DNA of 64,000 nucleotides, taken from assembly GCF_029193815.1 (NCBI RefSeq), contig NZ_JARFVC010000002.1, positions 62,001 to 126,000 on the forward strand. The letters are read 5' to 3'. Below, in pieces: positions 53,625-63,395 of this stretch. Every line of letters starts with the position of its first letter. The stretch's first letter is position 1. Source of the stretch: Cytobacillus sp. S13-E01 (lineage in GTDB: Bacteria; Bacillota; Bacilli; Bacillales; Bacillaceae_L). The notes beneath the pieces were generated by a model. It was not told the DNA's origin. It ran no database searches and worked only from the letters and a program-made list of their open reading frames with translations. The translations under genes were made by a program, and so were the position numbers.

Positions 53625-53748
53625 AAATCTCAATTAGCAGAGAACCTAGTTTCATTATTTAAAAATGCAAAAGTTTAACGGGAAATCGGCTGTTCAACTA
53701 TTCAGCGATTGGATGCGTTAATCGAATAAGAACAACATATTTAATAGT

Positions 53749-53778
53749 AAAAAGCTTGGGATATCCCAAGCTTTTTTG
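53749..53778. terminator. Terminator-like hairpin
   Basis: AAAAAGCTTGGG-ATAT-CCCAAGCTTTTTT, symmetric with T-runs on both strands. It lies downstream of the decayed tctB. Confidence 0.8.
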
Positions 53779-53905
53779 GTTTGTTATTTGTATTGTTAAT
53801 TCACGTGTTATTTACGTTACGAAAACGTATGTTATTTAGGCTGCGATTTTAAGTTTTCTCCACATTATCTGAACTACTTAATATTTTACCTCCTTTCTTT
53901 TTCTG

Positions 53906-54379
53906 TTACGGTAACCATACATTTAAGCCATAGTTAAAAATTGTAAATACAGATAGAGTCGCGATGATAGTGACCAATAGATTCAATAGTAATTTGTTTT
54001 TATTTTTAAATCCCATCAAAATAGACTGTGAAACAAATAGATAAAGAGCGGTCGCGATAATAAATCCTACTTTAGCAAGTATCAACACATATATTCCAAA
54101 ACTTACAAAGAGTAAAATAACTTTGTAGTGTTCCCGCCAAAGCGTTTTCTAGTCTTTAACCTTTCTTTGTTCTGCAGTTGTCCTCTTATCTCTAAAAGAA
54201 TTAATGAATAAAAATATGGCCAAAACACCTATAACCAAAAGTAAAACTCTTGGATAGAACGCTGATCCATATGCTTGCCAGTTTGATTTTTCAGCAATCT
54301 TAAAGGTCTCAACAAACATTACAATAGTAAATAAGCCCGTTAAAAAAGCTAAAGTACGATCTTTTGTCATTTTCCTCAC
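53906..54379 (-). pseudogene. TctB-family transporter subunit with one premature amber codon
   Basis: Read through a single TAG (complement of 54149-54151), the frame is continuous for 157 residues, the normal TctB length. The N-terminal part is AFLTGLFTIVMFVETFKIA ... GSAFYPRVLLLVIGVLAIFL, with the conserved FPR segment; the downstream part is KVILLFVSFGIYVLILAKVG and two more helices. No frameshift is needed. The good start (GGGTGAGGAAA before ATG 54379) remains. It belongs to the same decayed Tct operon. Confidence 0.85.
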
Positions 54380-54481
54380 CCCTTACAGTTATTGAAATTT
54401 TTTTAAAAAAGGAAGACGAAGAGGTGAACGTGCTATATAGTACATTAATCTCTTCGTGTTTCCTTGGAGGTTTAGCGTTTT

Positions 54482-54553
54482 TTATTTTTTAAAATCAAGT
54501 CCTTCTGCTAATTCTGCTAAAGCAGCTTCTTGTTTATCGAGAAATATATCAGC
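54482..54553 (-). pseudogene. C-terminal tail of a TctC-family solute-binding protein
   Basis: The minus strand reads ADIFLDKQEAALAELAEGLD followed by FKK and a stop. This is the pattern of the last helix of TctC binding proteins, located exactly upstream of tctB as expected. About 23 of roughly 330 codons remain. Confidence 0.6.
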
Positions 54554-54585
54554 CTAATTGCTTAGAAAACTTCGGAAGGGGGATA

Positions 54586-54836
54586 GTGAGTGTTGAAAGT
54601 CACTTAGACCCACCGCTGATTTATAAAAAGAGTAAAGAATGTAGTTTTTTAATATTAAGCAATGTTTTAGAGGATTTTTTTGAGTATACATATTTAAGCT
54701 TAGAAAGAAACATTATACACTAGCTGATATATTACAAGTAGTCGATACTAATTTCAGCAAAAAAGCTTCCGAAAATAGTTATAAAAACTACTTGGAAGCT
54801 TTAAACCAATTAATATCTAATTTATTCCACACTTGA
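54586..54836 (+). pseudogene. Possible frameshifted gene remnant, unknown family
   Basis: From a GTG with GGAAGGGGG upstream the frame encodes VSVESHLDPPLIYKKSKECS, then FLILSNVLEDFFEYTYLSLE, and stops at TAG. Shifted by one base near 54718 it continues TLADILQVVDTNFSKKASEN, then SYKNYLEALNQLISNLFHT and a stop. Together they form a plausible helical 83-residue C-terminal domain. I do not recognise it; it may be chance. Confidence 0.3.
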
Positions 54837-54928
54837 GATGCAGTACCCCCATCTCAAAACTTGGAGAATGTGAGGAATTTAGAGGTGGATAAAGAAACCT
54901 CCCACTGATTGAAGGATCACTTTATTGT
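54837..54928. other. Region downstream of hutH
   Basis: Short space holding a weak hairpin (AGGTGGATAAAGAAACCTCC). Another hairpin, AAGCTTCC...GGAAGCTT, lies at 54762-54800. Either could terminate hutH transcripts; neither has a good T-run on the minus strand. Confidence 0.4.
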
Positions 54929-56464
54929 TCAACTCATAACTTGGACATCACTCATTCTTTTTTTTTCGTTTAAAAAATTCTCTAAGTCTAGGTCTTTTAA
55001 CCATTCGGACATGTTCTCAATATCTATTGAAAAAACACGATCCTTTACAATCGACGGAATAACTTTACGTCCCTCTTCATAGATAGTACGAGTCAGTGGT
55101 GACATCTTTTCAACCCCTCGGTATTCTACTGCCTGCATTGCACAAATGAATTCAATCGCAAGAACTCTTCGGACATTAGTAATCACTTGGTATGCATGGC
55201 GTGAACCGATTGTTCCCATACTAACATGGTCTTCTTGATTAGCAGATGATGGGATTGAATCAACACTCGCTGGATGTGCCAATGTTTTATTTTCTGAAAC
55301 TAACGAAGCCGCTGCATATTGCATGATCATTGCACCAGATTGCAAACCAGGTGATGGGCTTAAAAATGGTGGTAGATCATTCAACTGTGGATTAACCATT
55401 CGTTCAATTCTTCGTTCAGAAATGTTTGCTAACTCCGCCATTCCAATTTTTAAAAAATCCATTGCAAAGGCAATCGGTTGACCGTGGAAATTACCTCCTG
55501 ATAGCACTTTGTTACCACCATCGAAAATTAGTGGATTATCTGTTGCTGCATTCATTTCAATTTCTAGCTTTTCACGAACATAGGCTAACACTTGTAGTGA
55601 AGCACCATGGACTTGAGGAATACATCTTAAAGAATAGGCATCTTGTACTCTTAATTCTCCTTGACTAGTAATCAATTGACTTCCTTCTACTATTTCACGC
55701 ATTCTTGCCGCCACTTCTATTTGTTCCTTATAGCCTCTTGCAGTATGAATATCTTCATCAAACGCATCAATGATTCCTTGAAGGCCTTCTAGTGTTAATG
55801 CTGAGATAAAATCAGCTTGGAATGCAAGATTGGATGCTTCAATATAGTTAACTAGCCCCATTGCTGTCATTGCTTGTGTACCATTGATTAAGGCCAAGCC
55901 TTCTTTTGCCTTTAATGTAATTGGGTTTAGGCCTGCAATCTTAAATGCTTCGACAGTTTTCATTCGCTCATTTTGAAAATGAACTTCTCCCTCACCAACT
56001 AAAACAAGTGCAATATGGGAAAGAGGCGCCAAATCTCCACTTGCTCCTAATGAACCTTGTTGGGGCACAATCGGGTGAATTCTAAGATTTAGTAAGTCAA
56101 TTAATAACTCCACGACATCTCGTCTAATTCCTGAAAATCCTTTTAATAAAGCATTAGCCCTTAGCAATACCATTGCTCTTGAGACTAACTCAGGAAAAGG
56201 TTCCCCCATCCCACAGGCGTGACTTCTAATTAAATTGATTTGTAGTTCATCGACATCATTTTGGTTAATGAAGACATCACTAAACTTTCCAAAGCCCGTT
56301 GTGATTCCGTACACTACTTTCTGATTAGCTACGATATCATCGACAGCTTTCCTACTAGCATCCACCTGATCCCATACATTTTCAGGAACTTCTACTTTTT
56401 CAAAATCATAAATAATATTCTTAGCCTGCTCAATTGTTAATGAATTTCCAGTAAGTTTTAACAT
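54929..56464 (-). CDS. hutH: Histidine ammonia-lyase
   Basis: 511 residues. The MIO prosthetic group forms from Ala-Ser-Gly (residues 141-143) in [17 protein letters not shown]. Other signatures are [36 protein letters not shown] and QEDHVSMG. It deaminates histidine to urocanate, the first hut step. AAGGAGAG precedes the ATG. It lies downstream of hutP, a repeat copy and a HutP-type terminator rather than directly beside hutU as in B. subtilis. Confidence 0.97.
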   Translation of the reverse strand: MLKLTGNSLTIEQAKNIIYDFEKVEVPENVWDQVDASRKAVDDIVANQKVVYGITTGFGKFSDVFINQNDVDELQINLIRSHACGMGEPFPELVSRAMVLLRANALLKGFSGIRRDVVELLIDLLNLRIHPIVPQQGSLGASGDLAPLSHIALVLVGEGEVHFQNERMKTVEAFKIAGLNPITLKAKEGLALINGTQAMTAMGLVNYIEASNLAFQADFISALTLEGLQGIIDAFDEDIHTARGYKEQIEVAARMREIVEGSQLITSQGELRVQDAYSLRCIPQVHGASLQVLAYVREKLEIEMNAATDNPLIFDGGNKVLSGGNFHGQPIAFAMDFLKIGMAELANISERRIERMVNPQLNDLPPFLSPSPGLQSGAMIMQYAAASLVSENKTLAHPASVDSIPSSANQEDHVSMGTIGSRHAYQVITNVRRVLAIEFICAMQAVEYRGVEKMSPLTRTIYEEGRKVIPSIVKDRVFSIDIENMSEWLKDLDLENFLNEKKRMSDVQVMS

Positions 56465-56501
56465 GTAAACTCTCCTTAGTATGATTGATTTTTAGCAAGA
56501 A

Positions 56502-56683
56502 CAAAAGCGCAGGGCGCCCGCTTATCGGCGACAAGCATAAGGACGGATCATTAAAGAAGGTGGTTTTTCCTTCTTAAAGGAAATGGCTTATGACCTCAGG
56601 TCCGATGGCGCCCGGAGCTGGACGTAGATAGTCAAAGACACGAAGTTATACAAAACCTTACAATTTTATAAATTCCTTAGCAA
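56502..56683. repeat. Dispersed intergenic repeat, copy 7
   Basis: Same ends as copy 6: AAAAGCGCAGGGCGCCCGCT, TATCGGCGACAAGCATAAG, and GGCGCCCGGAGCTGGACGTA, CGAAGTTATACAAAACCTTA. The centre differs (GAAGGTGGTTTTTCCTTC hairpin). It sits in the hutH leader between terminator and ribosome binding site. Confidence 0.85.
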
Positions 56684-56741
56684 CAAAAAAGGAGCCATAC
56701 CAAAATAATGATTTTTAAAAACCATTAATTGGTACAGCCCC
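56684..56741 (-). terminator. HutP-regulated terminator in the hutP-hutH interval
   Basis: On the minus strand GGGGGCTGTACCAA pairs with TTGGTATGGCTCC (G-U pairs allowed) around an inner hairpin AATGGTTTTTAAAAATCATT, followed by TTTTTTG. It directly follows the NAG-triplet array, so HutP binding there could prevent its formation, as in the B. subtilis hut leader. Confidence 0.75.
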
Positions 56742-56765
56742 CTATTAACTATTTACTTTGGGCTT
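56742..56765 (-). promoter_or_regulatory. HutP binding site: four NAG triplets at seven-base spacing
   Basis: On the minus strand, immediately after the hutP stop, the RNA reads AAG-CCCA-AAG-UAAA-UAG-UUAA-UAG. Established HutP sites are UAG/NAG triplets separated by four bases, one per subunit of the hexamer. The array ends at the foot of the terminator stem, the arrangement needed for antitermination. Confidence 0.8.
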
Positions 56766-57218
56766 TTAGATATGATTTATTCCTAGGCCGATCGCCTCGT
56801 GTTCGGCTCCTTTTACAGGAGCACCGATCGTTCCGTAAAGAGCAACTGCAATCCATTCGCCTTCTTCTTCTGAAAGATATGGTTTACCCCTAACGACTGA
56901 AAAGCTTAATCCCACAGATCTTAATACAGTCCCAAGCAGTACTTGCCCTCTTGTCACACCATGAAGCGCCTCCATTATTGCATGATATAGTGCGTGGGTT
57001 TCACGATAAACATCGGTTTCAATAACTCCATTTCTTTTAGCAGCCGTCTCAATCGCAGCAACTATTTTATTTGTTTCCATGGAGCCTGTTTTACCTTGGC
57101 AAAAAACAAAGCCTTGCAATCTTAAATCTTTAATGTATTCTTGACTTACTTCTTCTGAGCCAAAAAGTGCTAAATGCATTGCATTTTTGCCGATGCGTAA
57201 ATCTGGCTTCACATTCAT
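56766..57218 (-). CDS. hutP: HutP, histidine-dependent RNA-binding antiterminator
   Basis: 150 residues, the family length. Conserved: [60 protein letters not shown], and the Mg/histidine-site histidines in the HALYHA and AEHEAIGLG segments. HutP becomes active with L-histidine and Mg2+ and disrupts a terminator before hutH. Its own promoter is visible upstream; its target array follows the stop. The start ATG 57218 has a weak site (GTGAGA). Confidence 0.95.
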   Translation of the reverse strand: MNVKPDLRIGKNAMHLALFGSEEVSQEYIKDLRLQGFVFCQGKTGSMETNKIVAAIETAAKRNGVIETDVYRETHALYHAIMEALHGVTRGQVLLGTVLRSVGLSFSVVRGKPYLSEEEGEWIAVALYGTIGAPVKGAEHEAIGLGINHI

Positions 57219-57284
57219 TGAAATAATCTCACTATTCTATGTTTATTTTAGTCTTACAAACTAATATCTATTGTCTTATCTATA

Positions 57285-57313
57285 ATTTTATAGATGTACA
57301 ATTGGATTGTCAA
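57285..57313 (-). promoter_or_regulatory. SigA promoter of hutPH
   Basis: On the minus strand TTGACA (57308-57313), a 17-base spacer, TAAAAT (57285-57290), about 65 bases before hutP. It makes hutP-hutH a separate unit from the upstream hutUIG genes. Confidence 0.75.
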
Positions 57314-57351
57314 TGTGAATAGTTAAAATATTTTAACTATTCTTTTCATAC

Positions 57352-58683
57352 CTAAAGAAATATATATGCAATGGGTGTAGCGATAATTAAAGTCAAAATG
57401 GTCCTTTCAATCCAAAGAACTAATAATTTAGGGATACTTATTGGAATGTCGGTTGATAAGATACAAGGAATTAAGGCTGAGAAAAATAATATTGCCGAAA
57501 CTGAGACAACAGCCACTACAAATTTTGTGATCATTGGTGCATCAACAACCAATAGTGCTGGTAAGAACATTTCAGCAATCTCAATTGCAGATGCTTTAGC
57601 TGCTAATAATGGTTCAGGAATTTGTAAAAGGAATGTGAATGGATAAAAAATATAACCAATGATGTCAAATACAGGTGTAAATTCAGCAAGTACTAGACCT
57701 AATAAACCTACTGACATAATCGACGGAAGAATACTCATTGTCATAATAAACCCATCTTTAAGATTTAAAGATATGTTTTTTAATAGACTAGGAGATTTCA
57801 GTGATGCTTCCATTGCATACTCCCAAGCTGTTTTCAGACGATTCCCCTTGATGATTTCTTCAGGGTTACCTTTTCCTTCATAATACTCTTCACTAATACT
57901 GTTTAATGGCCAAATTCGAACTGTTATCGCAGTTACTAGAAAAGTGACAATCAAAGTTGACCAGAAATAAACATTCCAAATTTCCATTAAACCTAAAGTC
58001 TTAGCGACAACAATCATAAAGGTAGCTGAAACAGTTGAAAAACCTGTTGCAATTATAGTTGCTTCTTTTATTGTGTATTTTCCTTCTTTAAAAACTCTAT
58101 TGGTGATGAGTAGTCCAATTGAATAACTGCCTACAAACGAGGCTACCGCATCAATAGCTGACCTTCCAGGTGTTTTCCATATAGGCCGCATGACAGGTTG
58201 AAGTATAACTCCAATAAATTCAAGCAATCCATAACCCACAAGTAAGGCCAAAAATACGGAACCAATCGGTACTAAAACACCTACTGGAATAACAAGTTTT
58301 TCATATAAGAATGGCCCCATGCTCGGTTCAAACAACCAGGCTGGACCTGCTTTAAATACTAGCATCACTGCAACAACCAAACCTAGAACTTTTAATAATG
58401 AGAAGACTGTGTTTACATTATTTTTGTTCCACGTTTTTGTATAGAACGGATAAATCGCACCTAGAAAAATAACAATCAAGGCATAGTATGGTACTGCTCC
58501 AGAAAAAGTAGTATTTATCCAAGTAACAATGTGATCAAGCGGAATGGACGATTTCTCTCCAACCGTGATAGGGATGAAGAACATAAAAATTCCAATTGCA
58601 CTAAATAGAAAAAACTTTACTAAATTCGAACCTGTGTTAAGCTGTGGGTTTTGATTCAAATTCACATTTGTGTTATTTTCCAT
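57352..58683 (-). CDS. YjiH-family (nucleoside-recognition/Gate) membrane transporter
   Basis: 443 residues with about ten membrane helices. It resembles E. coli YjiH: FFLFSAIGIFMFFIPI, GLLEFIGVILQPVMRPIWKTPGRSAIDAVASFVGSYSIG (Gate domain), FSTVSATFMIVVAKTLG, LLVVDAPMITKF. The start has AGGGATTAAG. Sitting between hutG and hutP, it is the only transporter in the hut cluster and takes the place of HutM (absent here), so histidine or urocanate uptake is a reasonable inference. The family has no firmly established substrate. Confidence 0.85.
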   Translation of the reverse strand: MENNTNVNLNQNPQLNTGSNLVKFFLFSAIGIFMFFIPITVGEKSSIPLDHIVTWINTTFSGAVPYYALIVIFLGAIYPFYTKTWNKNNVNTVFSLLKVLGLVVAVMLVFKAGPAWLFEPSMGPFLYEKLVIPVGVLVPIGSVFLALLVGYGLLEFIGVILQPVMRPIWKTPGRSAIDAVASFVGSYSIGLLITNRVFKEGKYTIKEATIIATGFSTVSATFMIVVAKTLGLMEIWNVYFWSTLIVTFLVTAITVRIWPLNSISEEYYEGKGNPEEIIKGNRLKTAWEYAMEASLKSPSLLKNISLNLKDGFIMTMSILPSIMSVGLLGLVLAEFTPVFDIIGYIFYPFTFLLQIPEPLLAAKASAIEIAEMFLPALLVVDAPMITKFVVAVVSVSAILFFSALIPCILSTDIPISIPKLLVLWIERTILTLIIATPIAYIFL

Positions 58684-58784
58684 ACTTAATCCCTCACTTT
58701 CATAGATTATTTAGCTTTATATCAAAAGTATATTCTCTAGTCTAACATTTCAGAAAACTTTCATCAGAAAAGTAGTAAATTTCA

Positions 58785-59783
58785 CTACTTTTCTTGTGTT
58801 CTCATCAAATACCCAGTTAAAAATGATAGCATCACATGTACACCAGCTTTTACTGTTGCATCCCCAACGTCTTTGTTCGGATCAAGACATACGATGTCCA
58901 TTGCTTTTACCTTAGAACAAAGACCAGCAATGGTGACCGCTTCGAACAATTCATCTGTCCTCATCCCGCCAGGTGTAGCAGCAGGTGCACCTGGCGCCAT
59001 TCCGATATCTAGTACATCCATGTCAACTGTGAGATAGATTGTATCCACTTTTTTAGATAGTTCATTAAGTGCTGCTTGAACTGTAGCTTCAATACCACGT
59101 TTTCTAGTTTCTCTCAACGTGGTGTAGTTAAGTTTCACTTCATCGGCATACTGCTTTAACGATTTGGAATTAAAAAAGCCATGTAGTCCAATATTGTAGA
59201 CATTCTCCCCTTTTACATTTCCACTCTCAATCAAGTTTCGGATTGGAGTACCATTTGCTGGCCCAAATTCTTTCAGATCACGAAGATCAAAATGGGTATC
59301 AAATTGAAGAATACCTATTTCCTCACTTTTGTGAACGTTTTTCCAACCTTTGATAAGCATTGCAGTAATCGAATGATCCCCACCAATCATGATTGGGAGT
59401 GAATTTGGATGATTAGATTGCATTCCTTCCATCGCTTCGATAATGTTGGTATGGCATAATGAAATATCTGTTACATGCTGGCGAACATCACCGAGGTCGA
59501 CTACTTTTAGACTCGAAAGGTCAACGTCATAGTCAATATTATAAGTAGAAAACGATTTCCAGGCTCTGCGCATTGCGTCAGGGTTTTCACTTGCAGCTGA
59601 CGCACTTATCGAAGAACGCGAGAGTGGGATGCCCAGTAGCGTTACGTCATACTGGGACCAATCTGGTGTTTCACTCTCTTTTAAAGTAGATACCCATTCA
59701 TTTACCTTTGGTTCTACAATTTCTTCACTCATTCTCCACTTAAAGTTAGGTGGATTTAATAATGGATAGGGATATTGATTCAT
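58785..59783 (-). CDS. hutG: Formimidoylglutamase (ureohydrolase family)
   Basis: 332 residues of the arginase fold. Mn-binding segments: IMIGGDHSITAML, ILQFDTHFDLRD, and IYLTVDMDVLDIGMAPGAPAATPGG. It hydrolyses N-formimino-L-glutamate to glutamate and formamide, the last hut step. It overlaps hutI by 4 bases (ATGA). Confidence 0.93.
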   Translation of the reverse strand: MNQYPYPLLNPPNFKWRMSEEIVEPKVNEWVSTLKESETPDWSQYDVTLLGIPLSRSSISASAASENPDAMRRAWKSFSTYNIDYDVDLSSLKVVDLGDVRQHVTDISLCHTNIIEAMEGMQSNHPNSLPIMIGGDHSITAMLIKGWKNVHKSEEIGILQFDTHFDLRDLKEFGPANGTPIRNLIESGNVKGENVYNIGLHGFFNSKSLKQYADEVKLNYTTLRETRKRGIEATVQAALNELSKKVDTIYLTVDMDVLDIGMAPGAPAATPGGMRTDELFEAVTIAGLCSKVKAMDIVCLDPNKDVGDATVKAGVHVMLSFLTGYLMRTQEK

Positions 59784-61057
59784 ACCAACTGCCCACCTTG
59801 AACAACCATTTTGCCACCTTTAATAACTGAATCTGTATGATTCATCCCGTAGTGATAGACTAATTGATAAAAGTTAGGGACGTTAAAAATTGTAATATCA
59901 GCTTTTTTTCCTTTTTCAATACTTCCTACTTCATGACCTCTTTTAATGGCATGTGCCGCATTTATGGTTGTAGCTGTAAGAACCTCGGCTGGAGTCATTC
60001 CCATTTTTAAGCAACCTAGATTCATAATAAACGGTAAGGAAATAGTCGGTGAGGAGCCAGGGTTTGAATCCGTTGATAACGCAACAGCTACACCTGCATC
60101 AATCATTCTTCGACCATTTGCAAAATCAGCCATTAAGAAAAATGCTGTGCCAGGGAGAAGGACTGCGATGACACCATGCTCCGCCATTGCAATGACACCC
60201 TCATCTGACACGCGTAATAAATGATCAGCTGAAACAGCACCAACTTCTGCTGCAAGTTCAGCGCCAGCATATGGTTCAATTTCATCAGCATGAATTTTAG
60301 CTAATAAACCATGATCAAGACCCGCTTCTAAAATTCGTTTTGATTGCTTTGGCGTAAACACACCACGCTCACAAAATACATCATTGAATTCAGCTAAACC
60401 AAGTTCAGCAACCCTTGGAATCATCTCATTAATCACTAAATCGACAAACTCATCAGGATTTTCTTTAAAATTAGCCGGAACGGCATGTGCACCCATAAAG
60501 GTACTGACAATATCTATTGGATGTTGTTCATGTAAGGTTTTGGCAACTTCTAATTGCTTCAATTCATGCTCCCAAGCTAAACCATATCCACTTTTCGCTT
60601 CAACAGTTGTTACTCCATGAAGTAAAAATTGATCCAATCGTTTGTAGCTTTGTTCATATAGTTGTTCATGTGTGGCTTCTCTAGTTGCTTTAGTTGATGA
60701 ATGGATACCACCACCAGCATTCATAATTTCCATATAGGTTGCGCCTTGGAGTCTCATATTAAATTCATTTTCACGACTACCAGCATGCACAAGATGCGTA
60801 TGAGGATCGACAAGGCCTGGCGTCACAATTTTGCCAGTAGCATCGATAACATATGCTTCTTCTAAGCGTTCTTGAAACAGCTCTGCTACCTCTTTGTCAG
60901 TTCCTACAGCTTGGATTATGCCATGTTCAAGCCATACGCTTCCATCTTCAATAATATGAAGTTCATTCATTTCGTTACCCTTTAGAGGCGCGCTAGAACT
61001 ATTTTTCAAGGTAATTAATTGGTTAGCATGACGAATAAAGATTGGTTTTTGTATCAT
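59780..61057 (-). CDS. hutI: Imidazolonepropionase
   Basis: 425 residues of the amidohydrolase superfamily. Metal ligands are in VDPHTHLVHAGSRENEF, HADEIEPYAGAELA, and the C-terminal STDSNPGSSPTISL. It opens the imidazolone ring to formiminoglutamate. AAAGGAGC precedes the ATG. It follows hutU by 31 bases and overlaps hutG. Confidence 0.96.
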   Translation of the reverse strand: MIQKPIFIRHANQLITLKNSSSAPLKGNEMNELHIIEDGSVWLEHGIIQAVGTDKEVAELFQERLEEAYVIDATGKIVTPGLVDPHTHLVHAGSRENEFNMRLQGATYMEIMNAGGGIHSSTKATREATHEQLYEQSYKRLDQFLLHGVTTVEAKSGYGLAWEHELKQLEVAKTLHEQHPIDIVSTFMGAHAVPANFKENPDEFVDLVINEMIPRVAELGLAEFNDVFCERGVFTPKQSKRILEAGLDHGLLAKIHADEIEPYAGAELAAEVGAVSADHLLRVSDEGVIAMAEHGVIAVLLPGTAFFLMADFANGRRMIDAGVAVALSTDSNPGSSPTISLPFIMNLGCLKMGMTPAEVLTATTINAAHAIKRGHEVGSIEKGKKADITIFNVPNFYQLVYHYGMNHTDSVIKGGKMVVQGGQLV

Positions 61058-61088
61058 CTCGAAGCTCCTTTCTTAAATCTTATTATTA

Positions 61089-62756
61089 CTAATCTAGCAT
61101 CGGAATCTTGATTCCTTTTTCTTTCGCTGTCTTAATGGCTAAGTCATAGCCAGCGTCTGCGTGGCGTACAACACCCATACCTGGATCTGTTGTTAAAACA
61201 CGTTCAAGTCGTTTTTCTGCTTCTTTCGTACCGTCTGCTACAATAACCATTCCTGCGTGAAGGGAATAACCCATTCCTACACCACCACCATGATGGACAG
61301 ATACCCAGCTTGCTCCACCAATACTATTAATCAGAGCATTTAAGATTGGCCAGTCAGCGACTGCGTCACTACCATCTTTCATCGCTTCTGTCTCACGGTT
61401 AGGTGAAGCAACAGAGCCTGAATCCAGATGGTCACGTCCGATAACTATTGGTGCTTTTAGCTCCCCACTTGCTACCATGTCATTGATGATTTTTCCAAAT
61501 CTTGCTCTTTCACCGTAACCTAGCCAACAAATTCGGGCAGGAAGTCCTTGGAATTGAATTTTTTCCTGTGCCATTTTAATCCATTTACATAAATGCTCAT
61601 TGTCACTAAATTCACGAAGAATCACTTCATCTGTTTTATAAATATCCTCAGGGTCTCCAGATAATGCTACCCAACGGAAAGGACCCTTCCCTTCACAGAA
61701 TTGCGGGCGAATATAGGCTGGAACAAATCCAGGAAAATCAAATGCATTTTCAACGCCTTCGTCTTTTGCTACCTGGCGAATGTTATTTCCGTAATCAAAT
61801 GTAACTGCACCAAGCTTTTGCATCTCAAGCATCGAACGAACATGTTTCGCAATGCTCAGCTTTGCCTTCTCAACATAGACTTTCGGTAAACGACTCTTTA
61901 ATTCTGCTGCTTCGTCTAACGTCATCCCATCTGGCGTATAACCATTGAGCGGATCATGTGATGAGGTTTGATCTGTTAATATATCAGGTACAAAGCCCTT
62001 TTCAACCATCATTGGTAGTAGTTCTGCAGCATTTCCTAAAAGCCCAATTGATAACGGTTTTCCTGCACGTTTGGCCTCTAATGCCATTTGAATAGCTTCA
62101 TCTAGGTTTTCTGTCATTGTATCTAAATACTTCGTATCTAAACGACGCTGAATTCGCGTACGATCAACTTCAATTGCAATACAAACGCCATCATTTAATG
62201 TGACCGCTAAAGGCTGAGCTCCACCCATACCACCTAGTCCAGCCGTTAATGTAATTGTCCCTTTTAATGTTCCGTTGAAATGCTGACGTCCACATTCGGC
62301 AAATGTCTCATATGTTCCTTGGACAATTCCTTGGCTTCCGATGTAAATCCAGCTTCCTGCAGTCATTTGGCCATACATCATTAATCCCTTTTTATCAAGT
62401 TCATTAAAATGATCCCAGTTTGCCCATGCTGGAACGAGATTTGAATTTGCGATTAAAACTTTTGGTGCATCTGTATGTGTTTTAAAAACGGCAACAGGCT
62501 TACCTGATTGAACAAGTAGTGTTTCATCATTTTCCAAATGTAGAAGCGTTTTCACTATCGAATCATAACTTTCCCAATTACGTGCAGCCTTTCCAATCCC
62601 ACCATACACAACCAAATCTTCCGGACGTTCTGCAACATCCTCATTTAGATTGTTCATTAACATTCTAAGTGCGGCTTCTTGAATCCATCCCTTTGCATGT
62701 AGCTCAGAACCACTATAATTTTCTATTTTTCGTTTTTTAGTTTCATTCGTTTGCAT
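61089..62756 (-). CDS. hutU: Urocanate hydratase
   Basis: 555 residues. NAD-dependent urocanase: [36 protein letters not shown] (NAD site), [32 protein letters not shown], and the active Cys region ending [10 protein letters not shown] start at ATG 62756 because AAAGGGTGAT lies 6 bases before it; a GTG three codons earlier lies inside that site. It is first of the hutU-hutI-hutG-yjiH unit. A catabolite-response-like site lies upstream. Confidence 0.97.
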   Translation of the reverse strand: MQTNETKKRKIENYSGSELHAKGWIQEAALRMLMNNLNEDVAERPEDLVVYGGIGKAARNWESYDSIVKTLLHLENDETLLVQSGKPVAVFKTHTDAPKVLIANSNLVPAWANWDHFNELDKKGLMMYGQMTAGSWIYIGSQGIVQGTYETFAECGRQHFNGTLKGTITLTAGLGGMGGAQPLAVTLNDGVCIAIEVDRTRIQRRLDTKYLDTMTENLDEAIQMALEAKRAGKPLSIGLLGNAAELLPMMVEKGFVPDILTDQTSSHDPLNGYTPDGMTLDEAAELKSRLPKVYVEKAKLSIAKHVRSMLEMQKLGAVTFDYGNNIRQVAKDEGVENAFDFPGFVPAYIRPQFCEGKGPFRWVALSGDPEDIYKTDEVILREFSDNEHLCKWIKMAQEKIQFQGLPARICWLGYGERARFGKIINDMVASGELKAPIVIGRDHLDSGSVASPNRETEAMKDGSDAVADWPILNALINSIGGASWVSVHHGGGVGMGYSLHAGMVIVADGTKEAEKRLERVLTTDPGMGVVRHADAGYDLAIKTAKEKGIKIPMLD

Positions 62757-62872
62757 TGTTATCACCCTTTTTTTATATTTTTCTGATAGTTTAAGTGTAA
62801 CGTGAGTATGGGGATGATAAATAGATAACGAAGATTCAAATTTCTATACTATTTATAGATTAATTATTAGTA

Positions 62873-62886
62873 ATAAAGCGCTTTCA
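62873..62886. promoter_or_regulatory. Candidate CcpA cre site upstream of hutU
   Basis: ATAAAGCGCTTTCA contains the palindromic core AAAGCGCTTT and differs from TGAAAGCGCTTTCA at two bases. hut genes are classically repressed by carbon catabolite control in Bacillus. It lies about 120 bases before hutU, near a plausible -35 region. Confidence 0.6.
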
Positions 62887-63035
62887 ATAATATTCCTATA
62901 AAATATTTAGATAATGATATTTTTTTTCGGTTTTTTACTGTTATTAAGCAAAAAATGCTAAATCTTAAAAAAAATACATTTTATAAAATTATAACAGAGT
63001 ATGAGTCATTATGAGTTCGATACAAAGGAAGAATA
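62887..63035. other. Divergent promoter region hutU / HTH gene
   Basis: Strongly AT-rich, about 150 bases. No further site assigned. Confidence 0.35.
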
Positions 63036-63257
63036 ATGAAAATAGATACCTATGGCTATAAGATTAGACAACTACGACATTCAAAAAATATTACACAATC
63101 TCAACTTGCTAAGAAATTGGGTATGAGTTCAAATAGTATTAGTCGTTACGAGAACAATAAAAGAAGAACACCAGACATGGAAGTGCTAAATAAATTATCA
63201 TTAATCTTTGATGTAAATATAGATTATTTTTCCCAAAGAGAACCAGGCACTAGATAA
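63036..63257 (+). CDS. Small XRE-family (Cro/CI-type) regulator
   Basis: 73 residues, almost entirely one HTH_3 domain: IRQLRHSKNITQSQLAKKLG, SSNSISRYENNKRRTPDMEV, LNKLSLIFDVNIDYF. AAAGGAAG precedes the ATG. There is no partner domain, as in SinR-like or phage-type mini-repressors. It neighbours a toxin-antitoxin locus but need not control it. Confidence 0.85.
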   Translation: MKIDTYGYKIRQLRHSKNITQSQLAKKLGMSSNSISRYENNKRRTPDMEVLNKLSLIFDVNIDYFSQREPGTR

Positions 63258-63317
63258 AAGGAAACTTTATAAAACCAATTAAAATCCTTATAAACATGGG
63301 TTTCTTGCTATTCGATA

Positions 63318-63326
63318 TGGTATAAT
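63318..63326 (+). promoter_or_regulatory. Extended -10 promoter of the toxin mRNA
   Basis: TGGTATAAT, an extended -10 element, about 75 bases before the toxin start. No good -35 is seen. Confidence 0.5.
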
Positions 63327-63395
63327 GTAGATAGGTATAATAGAAATATGTTCTTGGGTGAGAGTGCTTTTACCCCTTTTAGGGGGTGAGAGAGT

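Larger units (their letters stand above)
53117..53905. other. Non-coding region between tctA and tctB remnants
   Basis: 790 bases without a gene. It holds a nested hairpin (AGCACCCC...GGGTGCT, 53262-53322), three short hairpin repeats ending TCCCTCTAT (53490-53624), and a perfect terminator-like hairpin AAAAAGCTTGGG-ATAT-CCCAAGCTTTTTT (53749-53776). This space separates two genes that normally overlap or nearly touch. Confidence 0.6.

Noticed and set aside
53906-54379. Two independent small membrane proteins at 53906-54088 and 54149-54379
   Set aside because: They share one frame and together match the TctB length and pattern, split by a single TAG.
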